Shown here: piece after piece, positions 38,994-52,087 of the stretch
Position numbering within the stretch: position 1 is the stretch's first letter
Layout: the number at the start of each line of letters is the position of its first letter
NCBI RefSeq assembly: GCF_026914265.1
Contig: NC_069130.1
Coordinates: forward strand, 930,001-994,000
DNA: 64,000 bases
From: Mya arenaria
Taxonomy: Eukaryota; Mollusca; Bivalvia; Myida; Myidae
Direction: 5' to 3'
The notes under the pieces: generated by a model
Database searches by the model: none
What the model saw: only the letters and a program-made list of their open reading frames with translations
What the model was told of the DNA's origin: nothing
Program-made: the position numbers and the translations under genes

Positions 38994-41900
38994 CAGCTTC
39001 AGCTTGACCATTTTCGGAATTCCTTTAACAAAATGGTTATTTGGGCCATCTTATCAATGCGTGTTTTGAATGATCCATATTTCAAACAAATATTTCTGAG
39101 TTGATATTATATCTATTGAAAAGCTACGTAAAGTCTTTATTTATCAATTCAAAAACTAAGGTTGTTTTTTTTTTTATTTTGAAACTAGTTTTTTTTTTAC
39201 TTGATTTTCTGACAGAAATTCTTTAGCTTATGATATTTTAATGTACCATTTGTTCCTTGGTAAGATTGGCCCAAAATGTTAATGTCAAATACATGTACAG
39301 CAATGGGCTGATTATTCAGAACTTTGTTAAAGTAAACAGCATTGTTAAAGGCATCATTGTTAACTTTCAGATATTTACTCCCCTGGAAGTTTAATGGATA
39401 CACTTGTGATCTGCTGTATTTCTAACAAAGTTGTAGACGACTGATTCATCTATACTTGATTTATTTTTGAATTTATTACCACATCATCAATTATTTAATG
39501 TTTAAAAGTTAACAACGATCTGGTTGACCATGTTGTTAACTTTAACAAAGTTATGAATCGGCCCATTAAAATGTTCAATATGACTGCATCTAGGGTTTAT
39601 ATTAGTTTTATGACAGATATTGAATGTACAATGCATGTCATTTGTTCTGCTGCTTTGCTATTTCCACGATCGATAAAATTGCAACGGTTGATTTTAAACC
39701 TATGTCTATTAGATTTGGTTAAAGCTGCACTCTCACAGATTGATCATTTTGATTGTTTAAGAAAAATGAAAATTTCTGCAGTTTAACCAAATATTTGAGA
39801 TTTGTTCTATTGTGAATTATCTAATATGATTGAATTGAAGGCATTGATGCCCAAATGAGCAGATTCTGAGACAACTTTTTTTTTTTTAAAGTCAGAACTG
39901 ACAATCTGTGATAGTGCAGCTTTAATGGAAAGAAACATCTAGGTTTTACATGTTTCTTTTTCAACAACCTTAAACTCATTGCATAATAATTGATTTATGC
40001 TTTTAAACAAGAAGTTATTGTAATGATTCATTCAGCATAAGCGGGGCGTAGCTAAGTTAGGAATGATTTTTAAAGTAAGGAAAAATAAATAATGATTTTC
40101 TTAGTGTTTGGCACGAATAGTTTTTTTACTAGCCAGCTAAAATGTGTTAATTTGAAATTTGGCGGTCATTTTTGCGTTTTGTGGCTTTCTTAATACACTA
40201 AGAACTTGGTTATGAATGAATCTGTGGCGTGTGTAGAAATTGTTGATAATGTGCAATAATGCTATTGATAAAATACAAGTTATACTTCAAGCTGTTTTAT
40301 TTACATTTTGATTTTTCTGTGTTTAATATTATAAATGCTCAGATATATAGAGAAATGTAGAAATGTTCGCTTTAAACAATAATTTGAAAATGCAAATGAA
40401 AATTCTTTTATACAAAAAGGTTAACATTTTGTGGTAATAACACTTGTTTGTAAACAAAATTAATGTCAAACACTATTACCGGTATCAATTAATTAAAGAT
40501 AAAAAGATGAATATAACTTAAACTTAAGCAATTGACAAACCATTCCATTAAATAAATTATTCAGAATTAGTTTAAACCTCATCCAACAACACTTGGAAAC
40601 CCTCTGTATCAATTGATAAATTTAAAGGGAACAGCCTTTCAAGTACGTCAATCTTAAGTTTTTTTCTTAAAGTATTATACTGTGATAGTGATTGGGCATT
40701 TTTTTTATTACAGATTTAAATCAACATATTTGAATAACTTCAGTGATTTGAGTTGCATGTTAACTGCTGTCATTATATTCAACCTATCATATATAATCCT
40801 TGATTGTGTTTAATGGTGTTGCCTGCAAAGCATGGCAGACACAAAGGGATTGCTTTGTCTGCCGTTGTTGTCGTCATTACATCATTGTTGTCGACGTCAC
40901 ACTTTCGCTTCAGATCAAAAACTTTTGAACAACTTGAGTCTTCAAACTTCGTTAGTACATTGGTCACTTTCATACTCATTATATGACCCCTATTGATCTT
41001 GGGGTCAAAGATCACTGTGACCTTTGCCCTCAGGGCAGGCGGCAAATCCATTTTTGTGAATTCTAAATTCTGTTGCCAGTCCGTAAATTTGAATTGAAAA
41101 CAAAAAAAACCAGTAAGATGAATCTTATGGTTGTTTTATAAATTGAATAAACCATAAATTCTGTATTTGTTTTTCTTAGTTTTTCATATTTTTATGCCCT
41201 GAGTTTTATGGTATTGAGAGCATTTAGTTTTGCTCTGTCCTTTCTTCTAGAAATATTTGTGCACATGCTAGCCTTAGTGTGTTTCATTTCTTAGGACCAA
41301 AGAAACGGCCTTCGGTGTACTTTTTTGGGGCACTAACATCTCTGAGTACTTGGCATAGACATCCTGAATCTTTTATATGAAAGTTGTTCTAGATATGAAG
41401 TCATGCTAGCAGTGTTTTACTTGACATTTCTTACTGTAAGCTATGGCTTTCTTTGTGTTGTAATTCCATGTTACTGTAAAAACAAGAGCTTTGTCATTGA
41501 AACGCCAACACTGTCGAGCCCACCCCTTGAAAACATTTTGTTGTATTAGCATTGTTGTTTTTTACGTGGAATGTTAGTGGTATGTAAGGAAAAGTTTCAA
41601 CCCTTATAAGTTGAATTGAAAGGAATTTTGACCAATGACCTTGGAGTATTACCATGACTGTTGAACAACAGATATGGGTATTGAATGTGATACATGGTCT
41701 TCTCATGGTGAAGATTTGTGCCAAGTCATTATACCACTGCAATCAAAGTCTGAAGTGTGTATATTTGGAGTCATACATGGTTGGTTGGGACAAAGGTTTG
41801 TGGAGCAAACAGATAATTTGTACACATTACGTCCATGATGTATAATATGCCTGGTATATTTTTTGTGATGTTCTGGCATTTTGTCTAATTATTTTTAACC

Positions 41901-42944
41901 TAACAAGCAAAACTTAAGGAATTTTTAGAATTTATACAAAGTTACTTTATAAAAACACAATTTACAGCCTGGACAAGCCAACATTTGACAGATGCATACC
42001 TAGATGAAACATACCCTAACCCGCAATGTGACAAATATATTGAGCTCACCGCATACAGACTCATCAAAATCCTTTTGACCTACTGTAGACTGATAAGAAG
42101 CTCTATAAAGTTTTATTTAGCATTGGAATATGATCATCTGCAATTCTGCCTGACAATTTGTGCAGTTTGAGAGAAGTTATGGCTCTTGGCTTAATGAATC
42201 TGATGTTTGCAGAAATATTAATAACCTGCCATCAGAAGACAAAAAATAACTTGCCATGAATCTAATAAATATTTGTTGGAATTTGCTATCACACATCAGA
42301 CGTCACATTATCTGGCAAAAACAACTGTAAGCTAATATGAATAAAACACATGTGAAAATTCCCTGAGCAGAAATTATCAATGGTGTCCATTTTATATTTG
42401 GCGTCCATGAGAAAGTGCACTTGGTCCCAATTTCTCAAAGTATCATAAGCCTAACCAGTTCAAGTATCATTTTCATTTAGCAATATCGAAATTAACACAA
42501 TTTATACCAAATTTCAAACATTGATCTATAAAGCTTTATCCGGTTAAAAGGGACTGAAGATTGCATGATGGCCAAATTTCTAAAAAAATCTTGGTCCATT
42601 ATAACAGGAGTATACTAAGCTCATTATTTTTGTTTTTCTATACCTTGAGTAAATTTACTGCTTTAAGAGTATTTATAATTTATTCTGATCTTTATTACAG
42701 TGACAATAAACCATTTTACATTTATCAAAATCAAATTTATGCTTACGTCACTTAAGCCTATTAAGCTTCTGCAGAAGTTTGGAGATTGAATTTGGCCTGG
42801 TGCTGTACAAAGATGAGATTTGGAAATTAAATAGGATGTTCACATATTTTTTGATGGTATTTTGAGATGACAACTTAAGTAATACATTTATGAAGTTATT
42901 AGAAGAAACAAAAGATGTGCACCATTGACTATAAAAATTAATTG
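38994..42944. other. Intergenic between UBE4B and CYB5D1, scattered repeats
   Basis: No gene recognised. It holds a MITE at 39719-39925 and, at about 40830-40861, a hairpin GGCAGACACAAAG..CTTTGTCTGCC. The hairpin resembles the head of the tandem-core elements elsewhere in the window and is followed by AAGATCACTGTGACCTTTGC near 41010. The remaining open frames are short, AT-rich and without similarity that I can recognise. Confidence 0.4.
39719..39925. mobile_element. Palindromic MITE, family B (short copy)
   Basis: Ends TTAAAGCTGCACTCTCACAG and CTGTGATAGTGCAGCTTTAA are inverted copies. At ~207 bp it is shorter than the 343-bp copy at 50285-50627. No coding content. Confidence 0.8.
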
Positions 42945-42950
42945 TTTATT
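42945..42950 (-). terminator. CYB5D1 poly(A) signal
   Basis: TTTATT on the + strand is AATAAA on the minus strand, ~300 bp beyond the CYB5D1 stop. Confidence 0.4.
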
Positions 42951-43247
42951 AACAAATAATGTACAACAAACAAAAATGCAATTCCACGAGTTATTACAAT
43001 AATTACAATCTTTCTACGATATTTAATAGTCTGTATATGTATCTGCAATTTTAAAGGTATTATTTTATTATTCCGGCGTTTTGCATATATATATTTTATA
43101 TGCTACATAATAGGCATTGCTGTAAATTCTTATGTCACTATAAAAAGTATTCCCAAAGATGAACTGTATGTAATACACAAGGATTCAAACAAATTTTCAA
43201 CATAACAATTATATTTGACAACGCATTCATTTCACGTCACAGAGACC

Positions 43248-45815
43248 CTAAGCCTCTGTTAGGTCATCGTTAAAGTACAGATGTACCGACTGTAGGAATG
43301 TGTCATCGTTCATGCTCAGTTTGTAAAAGTCTTCGTCATCATCCTGTATCTGATTCTCTTCCAGATTTTTGTTCATATCAAGATTTCGTCCGTCATATTT
43401 CCAGGTGTAACTTGCAGCGTGGGCATTGAATTTAAGGTATCGCTCAAGGATCTCCGTCATGATTTCTTCTGAGCAGACCTGTCACAAAGATATATACCTT
43501 TCCAAGTTAGAACTAGAGGATATTACATTAATGGTCATTTAATTAGTCATTTATTCAAGGAGTTTGATAAATTTTGTATAGAATGACATGAAATATGTTT
43601 ATTAATATCATGAATATTATATTCGGGAATGAAAGCTCAAAATCCATTTGAAGTACATAACGCATACCCATTATGATACTGTTTATTTATGACCAGCTCA
43701 CAACATAGTTATTACACTTTGTTGTACATTAAAAATATAAAATGATTTTACTTCATGATCGCGTTGTCATTTAAGATACAAAATCTATAAATAACTGCAC
43801 CTTTATTACTCTTATAAATTCTTAGATATATAGAGCTTCAGCGGTCATGACGTCAGCCGTCCATATTTTTGGCATGGTCAGAACAGGACAAAAATATGAT
43901 ATGGACCACTGACATCATAAAACTGGATTTTTATTTAAATACAGTGTTATGTAAACCAATCATTTGTATAAATATATATATATACAAAGAAGGGACACTT
44001 TTATGTAAGGTATAATATTATGTATTTATAATTTCTTTGAAAGACAAAATAATGTATTGAATATCAAATTTTCTTTCGATATAGAATACAAATAAATTGT
44101 TGTGATATTTCACATCTGCAAGCAGCGAATAGTATAAAACTGGTCTTTGGTTTGGTCAAAGATATGTTTGATTGGTTGTACACAGGTTATGATCACCTTT
44201 GTACAACAAATCAGCCTTTTATACAATTGGCTGCCGGATACCAAAGATAGATCATACCAAAACCAACCTCAATAACTTGCTCCTGTGAAGTAAGAGTGTT
44301 GATGATTTTGATCATGCGAGTCTTTTTGGACAATATCCCAACAAGGTAGCTGTCATCTTTCCACCAAGGTCGCCCAAAATCGTTTGCCCAGTCAGCATTT
44401 GGGAACGGAGGAGGGATGTGGAGAAATCGACCATTTGGGCAGTATGGGATTACACAGCCAGTCAGCGGATCAACATGGGTGCGGATCTAAAGTAGGAAAA
44501 TTGACATGGATGACAATATCTACCGGTATTCATGAAATGTATGATATATCAAAGCAGATATTTCTAGAAGTACATGAAAAATTGTTGATTTATTGTTTAT
44601 TTTATGCATCACAGTGTGCTTAAAGGCCTAGTTTAAGTCATCTTGAGGTGACCCCTACCCCAAATCCAGGGTATTTTACTAGGTTTTTATTGCACTGTGG
44701 TGTTTTTTTTAAAGATCAGAACTGTGAACAACAAAACTAAAAATAAATCACTTACATCTTTTGTTTTTGGGTCAAACCAGTGTGAAATGTCTTTTCCCGC
44801 AGCCTGTACTATTGGCTTCAGCAGTACATCCCCTGAAATGATGAAAATATTTCATTAATTTTAGATTTAGCAGCAATAATTAGCTATGGTAAAGCAGCTG
44901 AGTTTCATCTTGTTATGACTTACCAGGTAATATTTATTTTACGTCGCAATGATGATTGACGATAAAGAACATATAACAATCTGTAGAGCTTTTTGGCGAC
45001 AAATTTATGAAGAGCTTTTAAAGTTTTCTATGTACATGTGATTAAGAACCATTTACCATTCCTGCGTTAAAAACTGTTCCACCATCAACGAAGCTCTGAG
45101 TGGGGATTGAACCAACGACCAACTAATATAGAGACTGATATGCTAACCTGAAACCACTCGGCCATCGCCACCATTATCAGTAAGAAACAACACTTCAATG
45201 TTATATGTTCAACATCAATGTACAGGTAGTACTATCCATTAAAAGTGTTCCATTCTTAAATAAATCTAAATACCAACTCATAAAATACTGTCTCCTAGTG
45301 GTTAAGCGTCCGCCTACGGAGCAGGAGGTCGTGGGTTCGATCCCCAGCCGCGTCAAAACAAAAGACGTTAAAAGTTGGTACAAGTAGCTCCCTTGCCTAG
45401 CGCTCAGCATTTAAAGGGTAGTGCTTGGTAAAGTGGTGTACTCAGTACTGGTTTAACCCAGGAAAGTTGTATCCCGTGTATCAGTGCTTTCCACCAAGCA
45501 CGTAAAAGAACCAAGCGGTCTCTTCGAAAAAGAGCTAGGGTATCGCTATTTGTATATGCACATTCCAAAATTCTGCATCTAAATGGGCTCAATATACACC
45601 TGTAGCCGGCTGTAGGCAGTGATTAGTTCAACGCAATGTCCAGTCTGAAAGTGAAAGCTTTTTCAAATTGTTGGTAGAATAAAATCACACAAACCTTTAT
45701 ACTTTTCGCAGAGTGGGGTCAGATTGTAAACTTTTCCGAGGAATGATACCCAGAGATCATCTAATGTGTTGTGTATTGCCACCTCATTAGGGGTGAAATA
45801 CTTTGGACGTGTCAT
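43248..45815 (-). CDS. CYB5D1: Cytochrome b5 domain-containing protein 1, complete, 4 exons
   Basis: Exons in transcript order: 45815-45695, 44832-44756, 44486-44268, 43478-43248; 648 nt, 215 aa plus stop (human 228 aa). All junctions are GT..AG and phase-consistent. The start [16 protein letters not shown] matches the human N-terminal block YFTPAEVAQHN; an upstream in-frame ATG at 45968 would add 51 unlike residues, so I prefer 45815. Other matches are [66 protein letters not shown] and the C-terminal [10 protein letters not shown]. The usual HPGG heme motif of cytochrome b5 is not present; the His in DISHWF is kept. The family has been linked to a redox role in motile cilia. It is head-to-head with NAA38. 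Intron 1 contains a SINE. Confidence 0.93.
45285..45625 (+). mobile_element. tRNA-derived SINE, copy 1 (CYB5D1 intron 1)
   Basis: The head CCTAGTGGTTAAGCGTCC (box A) and GTGGGTTCGATCCCCAGC (box B) form an internal Pol III promoter. The body contains AGACGTTAAAAGTTGGTACA, GCATTTAAAGGGTAGTGCTT and AAAGAGCTAGGGTATCG. It shares this body with copies at 47430-47795 and 52930-53275. Its strand is opposite to the host gene. Confidence 0.8.
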
Positions 45816-46089
45816 ATTTTTTTTAAAATCTTCTCTCAAAAATTCGTTGCCAATGTAAACAGGAAAAGTAGGGGAAGTAACTGCGAAAAAGTAAACATCT
45901 TCAAAGCGATTAGACGAAATTATAGTTTTATCATTTGTATGATCTTGTTTGAAAAGGAATATTTTCACTTTGAATAATAAATATCAATGCATATAATTAA
46001 ATTAATTAATTAATACCTATCACTGAATGGTCAATATACATTTTACAATTGATTCCACTAAAATTTCGTTTAATTTATTTCGCTAAAAA
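45816..46089. promoter_or_regulatory. Candidate bidirectional promoter of CYB5D1/NAA38
   Basis: This is the 274-bp gap between the CYB5D1 start codon and a possible NAA38 first exon. The region is AT-rich; a CGGAAGT ETS-like core lies just inside the candidate NAA38 exon (46106-46112). The width holds only if that first exon is right. The head-to-head gene orientation itself is certain. Confidence 0.35.
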
Positions 46090-46119
46090 ATGGCGTTAAC
46101 GTACACGGAAGTTGCACAG
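46090..46119 (+). CDS. Possible first coding exon of NAA38
   Basis: ATG in a good context (AAAAATGG) opens MALTYTEVAQ and stops at a CAG/GTTTAT donor in phase 0, which matches the phase of the first certain NAA38 exon at 47940. The product would be 105 aa. The donor is weak and the residues have no recognisable similarity, as expected for the variable NAA38 N-terminus. A rival is an ATG near 46339 that reaches a GTAAGT donor in the same phase. RNA evidence is needed to choose. Confidence 0.25.
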
Positions 46120-47429
46120 GTTTATTGTATTTTACAAATTATATGACTGTTATTGATACGATCGTTACTTAAAATGATTAATTCAATTCTTTTTCAAATG
46201 TTAGTGACAAGAAAGAATATGTGTCTTAACGAATTTTTCGTTAGGTAGTAAAATATATAAAAGAGGTTATCTTAAACTAAAATAACCTTTTCTTAAATAA
46301 AGGATACACATAACTATTACATTATGTCCTCTTTAAAATGCCTGATCTGAAAAATATACACATCAATATTGCAACAGTTTTTTTAAAAAGTTGCACCTAT
46401 GTAAGTGTTAGATATGTTATCCCACAACAGCTGGGGGCAGGGATAGTCTAAAATAATAGACGTGTTATACGGGATTCTTCCAATCCCTAACGTCTAAACG
46501 GGAATGTGCAAAAAACGGGGGTGTTTTAAAAATATTGAAATTGTTTTAAGTGAAGTATTTTATGGTTGAAATTGATCATAAAGAGTTAAATTCATATTTT
46601 ACCATGTAAGTGAAATGTTATTTTGCACTAAACAAGCATTTAATGCATTAAAACAAGTTATTTACCTTTCCAATAAAACGAAAGTTGACTGACACAGATA
46701 ACAATTATGCGAAGGGGAACAACTCGATACAATCGTAATAACTCGGCCTCCTCCGACAAAGCTTTGAGATAGACCTCGTTTATACCGAGCGATTTAAAAC
46801 TTTGCCCTGAGCCTTGCAGGTGCCCTTCATGTATATATCGTTATGTTTTGACAGAATGAAATGAAGAAAAGCCGTCAAACTCATAATTATAAGTTGGATA
46901 TTTTTTTGTGTGCGTACGGAACTAATATAAAATAACATTATCTTGTAATATTTCTTGTTTTTATGATATTTTATAGACGCTATATGCTTTAACCCGGAAT
47001 CCTGATCGGAACAACTACCCACTTTTGATACTAAACAATTTGTATGTGAAGGATTTGCCATATCAAAAATCTAAAAAAAATCCGTCAACGTACGATTATT
47101 TGGACTAGGGGCAGGGAGTGTGTGTGGGGGGAGGGGGGATTTGTTATCCCTACCCTGGTCCAAGAGAAATGTGGTGGACAGTCCTGAGTTTACTGGTTTG
47201 ATTGACCTGTTTTCTGCTTTAAGGTTATTTATTTCATGTAGTATTCCCAGAGCCTTTTTAAAAAGGCTTTGGCACACTACATGTATGTCCTCCCACAATA
47301 CAAAATTAGGAACATGAAATAAATTTTGCCCAGATTAAACACCATGATACATTGTGAAATTATTGTTTTTAAACTCAGTCGTCAAAATAAGACTTGAATG
47401 AACAAGACTGAATTCTTGCTGTAGTGCCT
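46120..47429. other. Presumed first intron/5' region of NAA38, nothing else recognised
   Basis: Apart from a possible alternative first exon near 46339-46401 I see only AT-rich sequence. A G-rich run lies at 47112-47138 (GTGTGTGGGGGGAGGGGGG). Short open frames on both strands here have no recognisable similarity. Confidence 0.35.
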
Positions 47430-47795
47430 GTCAACAACTGTCCCCGTGGCCTAGTGGTTAAGCGTCCACCAATGGAGTGGGAGGTCGTGGGTTCGATCCC
47501 TGGCCGCGTAATACCAAAAGACGTTGAAAGTTGGTACAAGTAGGCCCTTGCCTGGCGCTCGGCATTTAAAGGGTAGTGCTTGGAAAAGTGGTGTACCCAG
47601 TAAAGGTTTAACCCAGGACAGTTGTATCGGTGCTTTACACCAAGCATGTAAAAGAACTTCGAAAAAGAGCTAGGGTATCGCACCCGGACTTCCTTGTATC
47701 CCACCACTGTCTCTTCAGCGTGCTGTCCCTTCAGCAAAAACAAAGGACCCCGTTGGAAATAAGTGCTTGCACTTTCACGGGTTATCCTTAACCAC
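47430..47795 (+). mobile_element. tRNA-derived SINE, copy 2 (upstream of NAA38 exon)
   Basis: Head CCTAGTGGTTAAGCGTCCAC and box B GGGTTCGATCCC, body GACGTTGAAAGTTGGTACAA, GGCATTTAAAGGGTAGTGCT and AAGAGCTAGGGTATCG. It is the same family and orientation as copy 1. Confidence 0.82.
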
Positions 47796-47939
47796 AAGGT
47801 CTAAAGATATACATACAACAAGCCCAGCTATATACATTTCAAAAATTTGAGCAAGCATGGAGTGTTTTTATCAGTGCAAGGGTTGGAGATGTTTGCTCAT
47901 ATTCACCACTATAAGCAAACTTCATATTTTCATTTCAAG

Positions 47940-49311
47940 GTGGCAGAAACAGAACCTGAGGCAAGTGAGGGCAAGATGCTACTCCAGAGTTGGCTAAACA
48001 AGAGTATGAAAGTAGAGATGACTGATGGACGCACTCTTATTGGTATACATGTACTTACTTGTATCATCTCCTTCTAGTTGGAGTCATTTATTTGTTTCTC
48101 CACCACCACAACTTTAGTTTTTTTTATTTTAGATGAGAACAGAAATATGAATGTAAATTTCTAGTCACTAGTCACCCAATTTATAATTTCCATTTTGTAC
48201 TGTTTGATAGTAGTCCATATATAAAAGACACCATGAGACTTTCTGCGATTTTTGGAACTGTCAGACACATGGCAGGAATCCATAAAATGTCCAAAATAAA
48301 AAAGCCTGTGGCTATGTCTGGTGCGGGTTTTTTACTGGTGTTTGCTATTTTAATATAATTTTTCTAGTCAATTAACAGTGTCGCACTTCCTTACTGCAAA
48401 TCAAGAGATGTTCCTGTATTCCCAGTTATTTATTAATGCCTGTTTTTGTAGTAAACTTATAAATAGCATTTTTTACGTCAGTTGTTGAAGTCTATGATAA
48501 GTTTTATTTGTTACAGGCATGTTTCTGTGTACAGACCGAGACAGAAATGTAATACTTGGATCATGTGAAGAATATCTGCAGCCACCAGGTAATGAATGAA
48601 GAAACCATTGTGTTATAACTGGGGCCCATTCCATTTGAGATCTGTGTTGTTACTTGAAATTATCTTAGTGTTATTTAATTATTATTTTGCTGCATAATTT
48701 TGTGAATTAAATTCAAGCCAGCAATAAGAAATCAAATTGAAGGGTGTTTTTTTTAAATGTTGGTATTGTGGATGATCCTACAGATTTACGCCTTTTTTAA
48801 AGTATGACAATGATCTTTTAATGCAACAGGCCCTAGAAGTGTAACATAATGACAAAGGTAACAATATTTGTGTCACATCTAAAGATTTTTGGACCTACGT
48901 CTGCTGAACATATTTTTCTTTCATTGTATGTTTTTGTTAACTAAATGGTGCTCCCTTAAAATTCCTTAAAATGTGTTTCAATTTCATTTTTTTTATTTAG
49001 TTTGAATAGAGGACTTTGGAAAGGCCATGGCAGTCTTTAAATAAGTTTTAAGGCAATTGCCGTTATTTTCAGCAATGTATCTAAATTCATTGGAAAAGGG
49101 GGTAATTTTGAAGGACAATAACATTTCAACTGTGTGCATTTCACCAAGTTAAAAAAAGTTCAAATTTAAAGTATGACATGTGTTTATTTTTTATTCAGGA
49201 AATGAAGGAAAGAAAGAGGAGCCTCGAATCTTAGGTTTAGCGATGATTCCTGGCCATCATATTGTCAGCATTCACATAGACGATGATTCAAAAAATGTTG
49301 CAGAATTATGA
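47940..49311 (+). CDS. NAA38: N-alpha-acetyltransferase 38, NatC auxiliary subunit (Sm-like), 3 certain exons
   Basis: With NAA30 (catalytic) and NAA35 it forms NatC, which acetylates protein N-termini beginning Met-hydrophobic at the ribosome. Certain exons: 47940-48042, 48517-48588, 49199-49311, phase-consistent with GT..AG. Sm-like core residues match human NAA38: MTDGRTLIG (human MTDGRTLVG), [14 protein letters not shown] (human FLCTDRDCNVILGS) and [16 protein letters not shown] (human [16 protein letters not shown]). The stop TGA at 49309-49311 follows NVAEL. The first exon lies upstream and is uncertain (see 46090-46119). The acceptor of the first certain exon is TTTCAAG at 47933-47939, after a pyrimidine-rich run. 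Divergent from CYB5D1. Confidence 0.9.
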
Positions 49312-49664
49312 CAAGACTTAGAATAACTACTAAGATAACAACTTTATCAGATGAAATGTGTACTGTGTGTGCCAACAAATAGCAGTCATATTTTTTCGAA
49401 ATTGCTGCTAGTGCTGTGATGACTCTAAACTTGTTCGCGACAGTTTATTCATGTTCACTGGTGTTGATGACAGAGAAATGGGGGCAATAGTTTTGCTTGC
49501 CAATCGTTTGTTAGTGAGACTTGAACTACTCCTGAACTAGTCATCATTTTGGACAAAACACAACAGCAGGGACATAGAGCATGTATTATTATATTCAGTA
49601 AGTGTTACATGTAAAAGCTGGGGTTTGAGCTTGTGAAGGAAGACTGATAGACATGTCATGACTG

Positions 49665-49983
49665 CAGGGGCGTAGCTTCCTTTAGGTCGTGTAGGCCGCG
49701 GCCTACACATTTTTAAGAAAATCAAATTAATAAAATTGCTAAATCTGCAATAAAGGCATAGGGGCTTAAATTTGAAATCCCGACAAATGCGCCTTAATAT
49801 AAATTTAATTCAAGGTAAAAAAAGATTGATATTGTTGTTCTTATTAATGTTGTTACAACAAAACGCACCAACCACAACATAGCTAAAATAAAAATCGAGG
49901 GCGGGGGGGGGGGGGAGACACCCCAAGAAAGTGGCCTACACATATATTTTATTATAATATTTATTATATTACACACGCCCCTG
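49665..49983. mobile_element. Small TIR element, CAGGGGCGTAG..CACGCCCCTG
   Basis: Left terminus CAGGGGCGTAGC, right terminus ACACGCCCCTG. Internal inverted GTGTAGGCC/GGCCTACAC and a G run of ~14 at about 49903. CAGGGGCGTAG ends are typical of hAT-like MITEs in animals, but the flanking 8-mers do not match, so the target duplication is lost or I have the ends slightly wrong. Confidence 0.55.
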
Positions 49984-50284
49984 ATGAGAAATGGTGGCCA
50001 ATTCAAAGTTTTATTACAATAGTGTAAATATTATGTACCTGTCATAGTCAAATTATGTTTTACATGTATAATGTAACCACTGATTGTGATATAATTGCTT
50101 TAATTAATTAAATTCATTAAAGATTTAATTTGAATATTGTATTCATATTATAATATTATTCAGTATTTTCTTGAAGCATTTTACTGCCTTCTAAAGCCTG
50201 TTTCTCCAAGCAAAAACTGGCTCTTTTCTAAATATGTTTAAAATATGACACTCATTCCGTGATTAAAAAGAAGCCATGTTTGAA

Positions 50285-50627
50285 TTAAAGCTGCACTCTC
50301 ACAGATTGAATGTTTTGACAGTTTATTTTTATTTGTTTTGTCTTGGAACGAGCCAATTTTTGCGTAAAAAAACAGTGATATAAGACTGTTGGCAAAATTT
50401 CAGATTGCAGGTTTTCATTTTTATGTTAATATTTTTTATGTATTTGTCGTAAAGCGTTAGTAACGCTTTTAGCCATAAGTCATTAATTTTCGAACTTAAA
50501 TAAGAAAAACTGTGATCTGATCTTTTATCAGCCTTATATCACTGGTTTCACGCAAAAATTGGCTCATTCCAAGACAAAAAACAAAAGAACTTGTCAAAAC
50601 GGTAAATCTGTGAGAGTTCAGCTTTAA
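50285..50627. mobile_element. Palindromic MITE, family B (full copy)
   Basis: TTAAAGCTGCACTCTCACAG at the left and CTGTGAGAGTTCAGCTTTAA at the right form inverted ends. The arms continue (GTCTTGGAACGAGCCAATTT against AAATTGGCTCATTCCAAGAC), so the whole 343-bp element can fold into one hairpin. Confidence 0.85.
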
Positions 50628-50996
50628 AACACACATTTTCGCACAATATCTGCTTTAATGCAATATGCACATTTAATAAAAATCAAAACATAAACGTATA
50701 TTTGCTATTATATCATTGCTTTGGCATCTTTTTCCACTTTTCGAAGTCTAAACATTTTTGAAGGCAAATGCAGTGAAAGCAAAATCACTCCTACTATAAA
50801 TAATCTGGATGACACAAACAAACTCCTGTAGCAAATATGTTGGTTGTAAATGCCTAGTGCGTCCTGTTACTTTGAAATGTATACAGTGTTGTGACATAAA
50901 AATTGCTTTAGGCTTCTGGGGTTCTTTTAAAAACTACTCTGATTTACACACACAATCGATTAATATGATTGGTTCTGTTTTTGCATTTTCCCATTA

Positions 50997-51177
50997 GGGC
51001 TATTCCATTTAAACATGTAACCCCTGTGGGGAAGGCACTTTTTAAATTATGCACACCCCCCCCCCCCCCCTACAGAAGCAAATTTACCCTTGTAGGGTCC
51101 AAATTAGCGAAAAAAGACGTCCACATAGATATAGTATTTTATTCCCCTGTGGGTTATATGTTTTATTGGAATAGCCC
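50997..51177. mobile_element. 181-bp MITE with TTA target duplication
   Basis: Termini GGGCTATTCCATTTAAACAT and ATGTTTTATTGGAATAGCCC are inverted copies, continuing inward to GTAACCCCTGTGGGG against CCCCTGTGGGTTAT. TTA flanks both sides (50994-50996, 51178-51180). A three-base TTA/TNA target is typical of PIF/Harbinger-type MITEs. A C run of 16 lies near 51055. Confidence 0.75.
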
Positions 51178-52087
51178 TTAGATAACATACAATGTACATG
51201 ACAAAATGTGTATTATTGCATTGGCATTCGGCTATATGTTATATGATTATCTGAGACATATCAGCTCATGAATGTTTTAAATTTGCTTCTAGTAGTGACA
51301 AATATGGCTTGGTATGTTTTTGGTGCCAGCACAACTATTTGAGGCTGATAACTTTATTATTTATAATCCAATCATGATAAAACTCATGATGAGTCGGTAG
51401 GCATAATGTCTCGTTCTAGTTTGATTGTCGGATAAATAAATAAATATATATGGTCCGTATTGTCCCGAAATGTGGTCGGTAATGTCCCCAAATCTGGTCC
51501 TTTATGTCTGGTCCGTAATGTCCATGGTCCGTAATGTCCGTGACCCGGATAAATTACCTTAGTAACTAGAGAGTTATGCCCCGTTTTACATTAAAATAGG
51601 TTCATATCTTGTGCAAACTAACTATATTTATAACCAAATTTAGCCACTATTGGTGACCGTGTTGGTGGTTACAATGGTGAGATCAAGTTTGATCTGAAGA
51701 TAAATTGCCCACGAAACACCAGAGTTATTTCCATTTTACATTGAACTATTATAGTATTTTTATTGTGCAGACAAAACATCAGACACAAAATTGATTTTGT
51801 ATCGTATACCCTATCACGGCATACTGCTTTATTATATGCTTTTCAGTGGTTTATAGAGATATATCAGTGAATGAAATTTAAATTTCACTGTTTCAGACAG
51901 TGAAAATGTTAATTTGATATGTTTAACTGTTTTGAAATTTAAGCCGGCCATATCAAACGTCAGCGCGGACAGGGCTGGCACACAATTTCAACATGCGCAT
52001 AAAAGTTGGCGCCTTTTTTAAAAAAAAGAGTGTAACTCAATGACTTAATTCCAATTTTTGGCATATAATAAAATAAAAAAAAACATG

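Noticed and set aside
45285-45370. Candidate tRNA gene
   Set aside because: Repeated with a shared non-tRNA body at two other places in the window; it is a SINE head.
45816-45968. Longer CYB5D1 start at the upstream ATG (45968)
   Set aside because: The extra 51 residues have no counterpart in the human protein, whose conserved block begins right after the ATG at 45815.
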